Shown one piece after another: positions 1 to 5,393 of a stretch of DNA of 5,393 nucleotides. The notes beneath the pieces were generated by a model. It did no database searches and was not told the origin of the DNA. It worked only from the letters and a program-made list of their open reading frames with translations. Both the position numbers and the translations under genes were made by a program. Origin of the DNA: Actinomycetes bacterium (lineage in GTDB: Bacteria; Actinomycetota; Acidimicrobiia; Acidimicrobiales; Microtrichaceae); NCBI GenBank assembly GCA_023423475.1, contig JAFAFN010000190.1, positions 1-5,393 on the forward strand. The letters are read 5' to 3'. The first letter of the stretch is position 1. Every line of letters starts with the position of its first letter.

Positions 1-346
1 CCAGGTAGCCGGGTACCCGCTTCCCCGGGAAGTTGCCCCGGAGCGCGAACGCCCACGTGACCGCAGGGTTCAGGTGGGCCCCCGAGACGGGCCCCATGAA
101 GTAGATGATCGCCAGCACCATGAGGCCCGGGGCGAACACCTTCATGAAGAGGGTGACCTCGGAGCCCCAGGCGAACGAGCCGATCACGGGTGCCCCCACC
201 GCCACGAAGACCAGCAGGAACGTGCCCCACGCCTCGGAGAAGAGCCGGCGGTACTCGAGGCGGTCGTCGAAGAACTCCTCGAAGCTGCGGTCGCAGTCGT
301 GATGGACATCATCGGGAGTGATCCGATACCTGTCCGGCCCGCTCAC
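1..346 (-). CDS. MIP/aquaporin-family channel, N-terminal part (cut by the window edge)
   Basis: The first 115 residues of an integral membrane channel for water or small neutral solutes are visible; the C-terminal part lies beyond the left edge. Family assignment rests on the first NPA box, [10 protein letters not shown] at residues 88-97 (N93, P94, A95), and on the first helix containing E38 and G41-T42 (the SEAWGT motif), followed by a hydrophobic stretch to about residue 58. A second helix spans about residues 64-85. The GTG start overlaps the stop of the upstream regulator gene by four bases (GTGA), and no other start lies in frame just upstream; only a weak G-rich sequence precedes it, which fits translational coupling. 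About 34 mostly charged residues precede the first helix, including a VHHDCD segment (14-19), longer than in compact AqpZ-type proteins. Water channel versus glycerol facilitator cannot be decided because the second NPA box and the selectivity residues are missing. Confidence 0.93.
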   Translation of the reverse strand, partial: MSGPDRYRITPDDVHHDCDRSFEEFFDDRLEYRRLFSEAWGTFLLVFVAVGAPVIGSFAWGSEVTLFMKVFAPGLMVLAIIYFMGPVSGAHLNPAVTWAFALRGNFPGKRVPGYL

Positions 347-2634
347 GCCGCGCCGCCCCGATTTCCGAGCGGTCGGTCCGTCGAGCCGGGGCCGACCCGA
401 TCGCCGCTGTCGATGAGTCCGAGCTCGGTCGCTCGCCGCACCGCCTCGCTCCGACCGGTCACACCCAGCTTGCGGTAGATCGCCATCGTGTGGGTCTTGA
501 CGGTGTTGCGCGAGATGTAGAGCACGGCGCCGATCTCCTCGAGCGAGCGATGGGTCGGCAGCTGGTCGAGCACACGCTGCTCGGCGGCGGTCAGCCGCTC
601 CATCGAGCGCTCGTTGCCGACCCGGATCTGCGCCTCGAGGTCGAGCTGGTCGGCGTGGAACGCCGCGGTCTCCGGCTCGAGGGCAAGTCGTCGCCCTGCC
701 TCGCGGACCAGTTCGGCAGCTGCTGCGAACTCACCCCGACAGATCGCCGCGGCGGCGAGCACCTGACGACTCTGGATTGCCGCTCGTGGCGCGAGCTCCT
801 CGGTGAGGCGCAGGAAGCCGAGCGCCGCATCCGCGTGACGCACCGAGCGCAGCGGATCACCGACCGACGCGGCGGTCAGGCTGGCGACGCAGTGGAAGAT
901 ACCGACCATCGTGTAGCCGCACAGGCCGTGCTCCTCGGCTTCGGCGACCGCCATCCGTGAAATCTGATCCGCCCGTGCCGCGTCGCCGGCGTGGAAGGTC
1001 GCGAGCGCCAGGTGGGACTGGACCACCAAGTGCACCGACGGCTGACCGCGGGTGTCGAGCTCGGCGGAGCGGAACGACGCGATGCCGTCCTCGAGACCAC
1101 ACGCGACACGAGCCACCGAACGCTGCAACCTTGCCAGGCGCCACCATGGGCTGGACTCCGGTCCGGCATCCAGGATCAGCGCCGCTGCTCGCTCGGTCTG
1201 TTCGACCCCTTCGAGCGCCGAGATCATCTCGAGCGCCGCGACGGCGAGCTCGAAGCTCGCCGAGCCGTCGGGCAGCGGTCCGTCCACCTTCGACCGGTGC
1301 GCGGTGTCGAGGTGGTGCTCCACCGCAGCGCGGTCGCCTTCGACCAGCGCCGCCCATCCGGCGGCCAGTGCGAGCAGACCGTCGGATGCGGTGACGTCAC
1401 CGGGGAAGGAGTCGATCCAGCGCCGCAGGGTCGGGATCTCGCCGCGGATCGTCACCGCTGCATGGCTCCGGTAGACGATGCGGGCTGCGAGCGCCGTGTC
1501 GCCCGCCCGAAGTGCTTGGCGGACCGCCGCGTCGGTCTCGCCGTTGGCGTCCTTCCACACCGCGGCGTTGCGACGGAGCTCGGGTTCTCGCTCGGGCGAC
1601 GACCGGCGCAGCTCGTCGAGCAGGAGCTCGGCGAAGAGCTGATGGAGCCGGTAGGTGTCGGCGGCATCGGCGACCGGCGACAGGAACAGGTTGCCGGACG
1701 CGACGAGCTCGGCGAGGCGTTCGGTGCTGCCCCGTCGGCCGGTGGTGGCGTCGCACAACGCGCCGGTCGGCCGCTCGAGCACCGAGATCTCGGTCAGGAA
1801 CCTGCGTGTGTCGGGATCGATGCGCGACAGCGCCTCTTGGTGGAGGTAGTCGACGAGTCGCCGGTCGGAGCTGAGCAGTCCGCCGATCATCTCCGGAGGA
1901 TCCGGGTGGTCGCGCAGCGCCAGCACACCCAGGTGCAGTCCCGCGGGCCAGCGCTCGGTGACCTCGAGCAGATCGTCGACCTGCCGGGCGCCGAGGCCGG
2001 GGACCGCACGATCGAGCATGGTCCTGGCCTCGGCCTCGTCGAAGGCGAGCGCGTGTCGGTCGATCTCGAGGACCTCTCCCGCCACGATGCGCCGGGCGAG
2101 TGCCAGCTCGCCGGTGCTGCGCCCTCCGAGCGCGATCGTCGAGCCCACGGGGATCAGGTCGATGAGCCGGTCGAGCAGCAGCACCGATGCGCCGGACACC
2201 AGGTGCAGCTCGTCGACGATCAGGAGGAACGGTGTGGTGCACCGATCGAGCGCGCTGGCCAGCGCCGGGACCACGCCGCTCCTCAGCGGCGGGTCGGCCT
2301 CGGCCAGCTGGAGCTCGACCTGGGCGACGTCGACACCACCGAGCGCGAGGCCGCGCACGATGTGGCGGACGAGCACGACGGGGTCGGCGTCGGACGGGTC
2401 GAGGGTGATCCAGGCGACACCGCGACGTTCGCGGTGTGCGATCTGGCTCAGCGTCGTCGTCTTGCCGTAGCCGGCAGGTGCCTGCACCAGCACCACGCGG
2501 TGCTCGCTCGCCGAGACCCGCTCGAGCAGGCGTGTTCGCTCCACCTGGTCGCTGCGCGACCGCTGGGGGCGGAGCCGCTGCGGCACGACGCCCCACTGGT
2601 CGACAGGTGGCAGATGATCGCCGACGAGTGCCAC
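343..2634 (-). CDS. LAL-type (MalT-like) ATP-binding LuxR-family transcription regulator
   Basis: This is a 763-residue regulator of the signal-transduction ATPase (STAND) type: ATP and an unknown ligand are expected to control a C-terminal DNA-binding domain. Counting from the chosen GTG, Walker A is APAGYGKT at 52-59 (K58), Walker B is LLIVDELH around 137-144 (D141, E142), a GGRS sensor-like arginine is R172, and RWPAGLHL (228-235) and LHQLF (about 330) match the usual LAL order. A helical, TPR-like region covers about 345-675. The LuxR helix-turn-helix is at about 681-741 with the typical NTVKTH and YRKLGV segments, followed by a 22-residue Gly/Arg-rich tail. The frame stays open up to 2829, but the extra 65 residues run into the upstream gad gene and are Arg/Ser-rich; the GTG at 2634 has a perfect GGAGGT five bases upstream. 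MalT has about 900 residues, so this protein is somewhat short. Its target genes cannot be read from sequence. Confidence 0.93.
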   Translation of the reverse strand: MALVGDHLPPVDQWGVVPQRLRPQRSRSDQVERTRLLERVSASEHRVVLVQAPAGYGKTTTLSQIAHRERRGVAWITLDPSDADPVVLVRHIVRGLALGGVDVAQVELQLAEADPPLRSGVVPALASALDRCTTPFLLIVDELHLVSGASVLLLDRLIDLIPVGSTIALGGRSTGELALARRIVAGEVLEIDRHALAFDEAEARTMLDRAVPGLGARQVDDLLEVTERWPAGLHLGVLALRDHPDPPEMIGGLLSSDRRLVDYLHQEALSRIDPDTRRFLTEISVLERPTGALCDATTGRRGSTERLAELVASGNLFLSPVADAADTYRLHQLFAELLLDELRRSSPEREPELRRNAAVWKDANGETDAAVRQALRAGDTALAARIVYRSHAAVTIRGEIPTLRRWIDSFPGDVTASDGLLALAAGWAALVEGDRAAVEHHLDTAHRSKVDGPLPDGSASFELAVAALEMISALEGVEQTERAAALILDAGPESSPWWRLARLQRSVARVACGLEDGIASFRSAELDTRGQPSVHLVVQSHLALATFHAGDAARADQISRMAVAEAEEHGLCGYTMVGIFHCVASLTAASVGDPLRSVRHADAALGFLRLTEELAPRAAIQSRQVLAAAAICRGEFAAAAELVREAGRRLALEPETAAFHADQLDLEAQIRVGNERSMERLTAAEQRVLDQLPTHRSLEEIGAVLYISRNTVKTHTMAIYRKLGVTGRSEAVRRATELGLIDSGDRVGPGSTDRPLGNRGGAA
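1389..1402. repeat. Perfect 14-base palindrome CGGTGACGTCACCG inside the regulator gene
   Basis: The palindrome is centred on TGACGTCA and lies in the codons for the GDVTAS stretch in the helical region of the LAL regulator. Its TGACG/CGTCA half-sites also occur, spaced by three bases, in the dyad upstream of the same gene. It may be chance: a palindrome of this length is not rare in 5.4 kb of GC-rich coding DNA. Confidence 0.3.
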
Positions 2635-2639
2635 CGCCC

Positions 2640-2645
2640 ACCTCC
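2640..2645 (-). promoter_or_regulatory. Strong Shine-Dalgarno sequence that sets the regulator start
   Basis: On the minus strand the sequence reads GGAGGT, then GGGCG, then GTG. A full match to the anti-Shine-Dalgarno core five bases before the GTG at 2634 supports that codon as the start over the upstream ATG at 2829 and the internal GTG at 2586. Its first two bases also lie in the 3' arm of a predicted hairpin (2644-2672). Confidence 0.75.
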
Positions 2646-2672
2646 GGTCCCTCTCGTCAGCGTGACGACCGG
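2644..2672 (-). promoter_or_regulatory. Dyad symmetry / RNA hairpin in the regulator leader
   Basis: On the minus strand, CCGGT-CGTCA, a CGC loop, TGACG, a six-base AGAGGG bulge and ACCGG follow each other. The inner arms (CGTCA/TGACG) and outer arms (CCGGT/ACCGG) are perfect, giving ten base pairs interrupted by one bulge. The outer 3' arm covers the first two bases of the Shine-Dalgarno GGAGGT. It could be an operator near the transcription start (autoregulation) or, in readthrough RNA from gad, a structure that partly hides the ribosome site. The pairing is read directly; either function is inference. Confidence 0.45.
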
Positions 2673-2701
2673 AGAATAGCGCTGGATCACACCGCTCAGA
2701 A
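2673..2701 (-). promoter_or_regulatory. Possible promoter for the regulator-aquaporin pair
   Basis: In the 106-base gap between gad and the regulator gene, the minus strand shows TATTCT (2673-2678, fits the actinobacterial TAnnnT -10) preceded at 17 bases by TTCTGA (2696-2701, three of six matches to TTGACA). A start at about 2666-2667 would fall inside the CGTCA/TGACG dyad and leave a leader of about 32 bases. It is the only A/T-richer patch in the gap. The -35 match is weak, so this is tentative. Confidence 0.35.
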
Positions 2702-2740
2702 CCTCGTTCGAAGCGGCGGCCGGCAGAGGTGAGCCGACGC

Positions 2741-4123
2741 TCAGTGGTGGAAGTTGCCCGCCTCCTCCACCGACATCGGCACCGAAGTCGGGTGGCGTCC
2801 GAGGAAGTCGACGGCCTCGACGAGGTCACCGATGAGGATGTCGATCTGGTCGCGGCTGACGTCCTGACGGATCAGCGCCCGTTGCACGATCTTCTCCGAC
2901 AGCTCACCGGTCAGCGGATACGCGGGCACCTGCCATCCACGCGAACGGAGGCGGTCCGCCAGCTCGAACAGCGTCCAGCCCGTGTCGCTCGACCCGTCGA
3001 GCGTCCAGGTGACCGTGGGGATCCCCTCCTGGGGGTCGCCGTCGAAGATCAGCTCGAACGGGCCGAGGTTCGGCAGCTGCTCGGCGAGGTGCGCGGCGGT
3101 GTCGTACGCGGCCCCGTGGATCTGCGCGTAGCCCTGCTTCCCCAGGCGGATGAAGTCGTAGTACTGCGCCACGATCTGTCCTGCGGGCCGCGAGAAGTTG
3201 ATCTGGAACGTCGGCATGTCGCCACCGAGGTAGGTGACGTGGAAGACGAGCTCGTCGGGCAGCTCGGAGGCATCGCGGAACACCACCCAGCCGACACCGA
3301 GCGGAGCGAGGCCGAACTTGTGGCCCGACGTGCTGATCGACTTCACCCGCGGCACCCGGAAGTCCCAGACCAGGTCGGGGGCGCAGAACGGCGCGGTGAA
3401 GCCGCCGCTGGCCGCGTCGACGTGGATGTCGACGTCGAGCCCGGTCCGTGCCTCGCGGTCGTCGAGTGCCGCCGCCAGCTCGGCGACCGGCTCGTAGGCA
3501 CCGGTGTAGGTGACGCCCAGGGTGGGGACGGCTCCGATCGTGTTGTCGTCGACCTGGGCGAGCATCGTGTCGACGTCCATGCCGTAGCGACCCTCGGCCA
3601 TGCCGATCTCTCGCAGCTCGACGTCCCAGTAGCGGGCGAACTTGTGCCACACGACCTGCACCGGACCGCACACGAGATTGGGGCGGTCGGTCGGGAGGGC
3701 GGCGTCGCGCCGGCGGTTGCGCCACCGCCGCAGCATCGCCATGCCGGCGAGCATGCACGCCTCGGACGAGCCGATCGCGGAGGTCCCGCAGGCGTCGTGG
3801 GACTCGGGGCAGCTCCAGAGGTCCGCGAGCATGTGGACGCAGCGCCGCTCGATCTTGGCGACACGGGGGTACTCGTCCTTGTCGATCAGGTTCTTGTTGA
3901 TCGACAGCTCCATGAGCTTGTGGACCTGATCGGCCTCCCACGTCTGGCAGAAGGTCGCGAGGTTCTGACGGGCGTTGCCGTCCATCGAGATCTCGTCAGC
4001 GACGAGCTCGAAGGCCGTGTCGCGGCGCATCTCGTCGGAGGGGAACTGGTACTTGAGCAGGTCGGTGCCGAAGCTGGAGTAGCTCGGAGCGAGCATGTCG
4101 TCGACCGCGGAGCGCTTGTGCAA
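2741..4123 (-). CDS. gadB: Glutamate decarboxylase, PLP-dependent (GadA/GadB family)
   Basis: The enzyme converts L-glutamate to gamma-aminobutyrate and CO2 in the cytoplasm, consuming one proton. It has 460 residues against 466 in E. coli GadB and aligns along its whole length. Visible landmarks are GNARQNLATFCQTW (49-62), IGSSEACM (117-124, PLP phosphate site), WHKFARYWDVELRE (159-172), HVDAASGG (234-241, Asp236 facing the pyridine nitrogen) and SGHKFGLAPLG (266-276) with Lys269 as the Schiff-base lysine, equivalent to E. coli Lys276. The protein ends in NFHH; the last His aligns with E. coli His465, which closes the active site at neutral pH. The start is a TTG with GAGGA ten bases upstream, 13 bases after the SHOCT gene; an ATG at 4096 (codon 10) is an alternative without a clear ribosome site. 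No GadC-type antiporter lies nearby. Family and activity are near certain; a role in acid resistance is inferred. Confidence 0.97.
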   Translation of the reverse strand: MHKRSAVDDMLAPSYSSFGTDLLKYQFPSDEMRRDTAFELVADEISMDGNARQNLATFCQTWEADQVHKLMELSINKNLIDKDEYPRVAKIERRCVHMLADLWSCPESHDACGTSAIGSSEACMLAGMAMLRRWRNRRRDAALPTDRPNLVCGPVQVVWHKFARYWDVELREIGMAEGRYGMDVDTMLAQVDDNTIGAVPTLGVTYTGAYEPVAELAAALDDREARTGLDVDIHVDAASGGFTAPFCAPDLVWDFRVPRVKSISTSGHKFGLAPLGVGWVVFRDASELPDELVFHVTYLGGDMPTFQINFSRPAGQIVAQYYDFIRLGKQGYAQIHGAAYDTAAHLAEQLPNLGPFELIFDGDPQEGIPTVTWTLDGSSDTGWTLFELADRLRSRGWQVPAYPLTGELSEKIVQRALIRQDVSRDQIDILIGDLVEAVDFLGRHPTSVPMSVEEAGNFHH

Positions 4124-4133
4124 CGTGGCGTCG

Positions 4134-4153
4134 TCCTCAGCTGCTGAGCAGCT
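4134..4153 (-). promoter_or_regulatory. Stem-loop next to the gad ribosome-binding site
   Basis: At the end of the SHOCT gene the minus strand reads AGCTGC-TCA-GCAGCT (4153-4139): six-base perfect arms with a three-base loop, followed directly by GAGGA (4138-4134), the likely Shine-Dalgarno of gad. The SHOCT stop codon starts at the last base of the stem. There is no following T run, so it is not a usual intrinsic terminator. It could affect translation or RNA stability at this junction. The stem also encodes the LLSS end of the SHOCT protein and may be chance. Confidence 0.35.
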
Positions 4154-4433
4154 TCGCCTTCTGGGCCTCGAACTCGGCCTCGGTCAGCACGCCCTGCGCC
4201 TTGAGGTCACCCAGCTGCTGGAGCTGCTGGATGACCGACTCCGACGACGGGGCCGGCGCGACCGGAGCCGCCTGGGGCACCGTCTGCGCGTACGCCTGCT
4301 CACGCTCGGCGTAGATGTTGGCGTCGCGCTGCGCGAACTTCTCGGCCTGGCGACGCTGCACGCGCCCGCTGACCGCGGTGGCGGTCCCGGCGACGACGGC
4401 GGTTCGGGCCATGCCCCTCAGCAGTCCTGGCAT
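4137..4433 (-). CDS. Small SHOCT-domain protein
   Basis: A 98-residue protein of unknown biochemical function. Residues 67-96 form a SHOCT (short C-terminal) domain: a helical hairpin with the pattern IQQLQQLGDLKAQGVLTEAEF followed by a lysine-rich helix. The N-terminus (LLRGMARTAVVAGTATAVSG, 4-23) is Ala/Thr/Gly-rich and weakly hydrophobic, possibly a membrane-associating helix. A charged helix (24-50) and a Pro/Ala linker (51-65) come next. The ATG start has AGGAG six bases upstream (4440-4444). The gene lies 57 bases after the DUF6325 gene and 13 bases before gad. SHOCT domains occur at the ends of many membrane and stress-related bacterial proteins and are thought to aid oligomerisation or localisation; which applies here is unknown. 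Confidence 0.88.
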   Translation of the reverse strand: MPGLLRGMARTAVVAGTATAVSGRVQRRQAEKFAQRDANIYAEREQAYAQTVPQAAPVAPAPSSESVIQQLQQLGDLKAQGVLTEAEFEAQKAKLLSS

Positions 4434-4439
4434 CTCTTG

Positions 4440-4444
4440 CTCCT
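4440..4444 (-). promoter_or_regulatory. Shine-Dalgarno of the SHOCT gene
   Basis: AGGAG on the minus strand, six bases before the ATG at 4433, supports that start. The rest of the 57-base gap (to 4490) has a CA-rich repeat-like run (CACACCCACACCCA) and a short CCGCGCGG palindrome, with no convincing promoter or terminator. Confidence 0.65.
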
Positions 4445-4490
4445 GTGTCGTTCTCGTCGAATGGGTGTGGGTGTGTCGGACCGCGCGGAC

Positions 4491-4934
4491 TCAGCCGGCG
4501 TCGAGCGCGTCGAGCGCGGCGATCACGTCGGTCGCCGGGATGCGGGCCGACGCGACGACCTCGCCACCGGCCCGCAGCGCCGCGCCCACGAACGGCGCGG
4601 CCCATCGGTTCTCGAACACGATGAGCACGGCGCGTGTCCCGGGTTCCATGGCCCCGGCCGCGGTCGCCAGGTCGTCGTCGCCGAGCAGGCCCGACCGCGC
4701 ACCGGCGAAGACGGCGAAGGAGTCGTCGACCTGGGACAGTTCGATCCCTTCGAAGGATCCGTCGACGTGCTTGTGCACGGCGAGCAGGTCGTAGAGGGCG
4801 ATCTGGCCGGAGTCGACCAGCGCGAGCAGCTCGGCCGCGGGTTCGTCGAGTGGCTGGTCACCGGGGAACTCGAGCAGCAGGAAGTCGATCGGACCTGATG
4901 CGTCGGTGCTGGTCTCAGCGTCGGAGTTGGTCAT
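4491..4934 (-). CDS. DUF6325 family protein
   Basis: A 147-residue acidic, probably cytoplasmic protein of unknown function. After a disordered, polar N-terminus (1-13) comes GPIDFLLLEFPGD (14-26), the usual opening of DUF6325 proteins. Then follow a helix and strand around LLALVDSGQIALYDLLAVHKHVDGS (37-60), an acidic central segment (62-90) without membrane helices, and AMEPGTRAVLIVFE (95-108) leading into a C-terminal alpha/beta unit ending RIPATDVIAALDALDAG. The ATG start has AAGGA eight bases upstream (4943-4947). It follows the DUF1269 gene by 26 bases and precedes the SHOCT gene; the DUF6325-SHOCT pairing is common in Actinomycetota. Its C-terminal half resembles that of the DUF1269 neighbour (AMxPGTxA), suggesting common origin. 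The family name is recalled from memory of similar proteins, not from a search. Confidence 0.85.
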   Translation of the reverse strand: MTNSDAETSTDASGPIDFLLLEFPGDQPLDEPAAELLALVDSGQIALYDLLAVHKHVDGSFEGIELSQVDDSFAVFAGARSGLLGDDDLATAAGAMEPGTRAVLIVFENRWAAPFVGAALRAGGEVVASARIPATDVIAALDALDAG

Positions 4935-4942
4935 GTTCGTGG

Positions 4943-4947
4943 TCCTT
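4943..4947 (-). promoter_or_regulatory. Shine-Dalgarno of the DUF6325 gene
   Basis: AAGGA on the minus strand, eight bases before the ATG at 4934, inside the 26-base gap after the DUF1269 gene. The gap is too short for a separate promoter of normal size, which supports co-transcription. Confidence 0.55.
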
Positions 4948-4960
4948 CGAGCGGTCCGGC

Positions 4961-5393
4961 TCAGCCGTGCAGGTGCTGCTGGATCTCGGCCTCGGCCTCG
5001 GCGCTGAGCGACGTCTTGATGACGTGACCGCCGAGCTTGCCGAGGGCGTCGAGCGCCTTGTCGGTGGTCATCTGCTCCACGATCATGAACAGCGCCGAGG
5101 TGCCCGGCTGCATGGCGGCACGCACCTGCTCCTGGAAGTCCTTCGAGATCGAGTCCTTGGCGAGCTTGCCGCCGAGGGCGCCGAACGCGGCGCCGAAGGC
5201 CATGCCGAAGATCGGCACGAAGAAGAGCACGCCGAACAGCAGGCCCCAGAACATCCCCCAGGTCGCGCCGGCGCCGACCTCGTGCTGGTTGGTGATCGTG
5301 CGGAACTTGCCGTCCTCGTTGCGGATCACCGCGGCGACTGCGTCGGGCTGGATGACCAGGTCGGCGGCCAGGTGCTGCACCTCGTCGAGTGCG
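4961..5393 (-). CDS. DUF1269 family membrane protein (N-terminus beyond the window)
   Basis: The last 143 codons of a membrane-associated protein of unknown function are visible. The frame stays open to the right edge, reading ALDEVQHLAADLVI; the GTG at 5380 is an internal valine codon, not a credible start. Counting from that codon, a soluble alpha/beta part (1-34) includes AVIRNEDGKFRTI. A long Gly-rich hydrophobic hairpin follows (about 35-71), with FWGLLFGVLFFVPIFGMAFGAAFGALGG showing small-residue GxxxG-like spacing suited to tight helix packing in the membrane. A second soluble part (72-139) has AMQPGTSALFMIVE (89-102) and ends in a helix finishing HLHG. This order matches DUF1269 (PF06897-type) proteins. 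About 20-30 residues are probably missing. As the first visible gene it may sit near the operon promoter, which is outside the window. Confidence 0.88.
   Translation of the reverse strand, partial: ALDEVQHLAADLVIQPDAVAAVIRNEDGKFRTITNQHEVGAGATWGMFWGLLFGVLFFVPIFGMAFGAAFGALGGKLAKDSISKDFQEQVRAAMQPGTSALFMIVEQMTTDKALDALGKLGGHVIKTSLSAEAEAEIQQHLHG

Noticed and set aside
991..2679. 562-codon open frame on the plus strand opposite the LAL regulator
   Set aside because: It lies wholly opposite a gene with clear Walker and helix-turn-helix motifs. Its translation is low-complexity Arg/Gly/Asp/Val sequence with no recognisable domain, as expected from antisense frames in high-GC DNA.
2680..2740. Possible terminator after gad
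   Set aside because: The stretch has only short GC palindromes (GCCGGC, an imperfect CGTTCGAAGCG) and no stem followed by a T run on the minus strand.
2729..4147. 472-codon open frame on the plus strand opposite gad
   Set aside because: It mirrors the decarboxylase gene almost exactly and has no recognisable motif; gad is unambiguous on the other strand.
4481..4488. CCGCGCGG palindrome in the gap before the SHOCT gene
   Set aside because: Eight bases of pure G/C symmetry are expected often in this composition; the flanks do not extend the pairing.
4095..4898. 267-codon open frame on the plus strand across the SHOCT and DUF6325 genes
   Set aside because: It crosses two well-supported minus-strand genes and their gap, and its composition is Arg/Gly-rich shadow sequence.
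5378..5380. GTG as the start of the DUF1269 gene
   Set aside because: The frame continues upstream to the window edge with family-like sequence (ALDEVQHLA), so the codon is internal.

Overview
The window looks like chromosomal DNA of a high-GC Gram-positive bacterium (Actinomycetota; a lineage such as Acidimicrobiia is possible but is a guess). The reasons are the strong GC bias, long shadow frames on the opposite strand, GTG and TTG starts, a LAL-type (large ATP-binding LuxR) regulator, and the small DUF1269, DUF6325 and SHOCT proteins that are common in actinobacterial genomes. No rRNA, tRNA, CRISPR array, insertion sequence or phage gene was seen.

All six genes lie on the minus strand and are read from right to left. 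In transcription order they are: (1) a DUF1269 membrane protein, cut at its N-terminus by the right edge (4961-5393); (2) a DUF6325 protein (4491-4934); (3) a small SHOCT-domain protein (4137-4433); (4) a complete pyridoxal-phosphate glutamate decarboxylase of the GadA/GadB family (2741-4123); (5) a LAL/MalT-like transcription regulator (343-2634); (6) the first 115 residues of a MIP/aquaporin-family channel, cut by the left edge (1-346). Gaps are 26, 57, 13, 106 and -4 bases, so genes 1-4 look like one transcription unit. Genes 5-6 are tightly coupled through a GTGA stop/start overlap. The 106-base gap before gene 5 holds a possible promoter, a dyad/hairpin and a very good Shine-Dalgarno sequence, so genes 5-6 may also be transcribed separately.

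How the genes could work together (inference): glutamate decarboxylase consumes a cytoplasmic proton per turnover and serves acid resistance in other bacteria. The LAL regulator is an ATP-dependent, ligand-responsive activator and a natural candidate to control its own unit. The aquaporin would move water or small neutral solutes. The DUF1269 and DUF6325 proteins share a C-terminal AMxPGTxA segment and look like distant paralogues, one membrane-embedded and one soluble. With the SHOCT protein they form a small set of unknown function just upstream of gad. No GABA/glutamate antiporter (GadC) is present in the window. The most interesting points are this gene combination, the apparent paralogy of two domains of unknown function, and the structured leader of the regulator gene.
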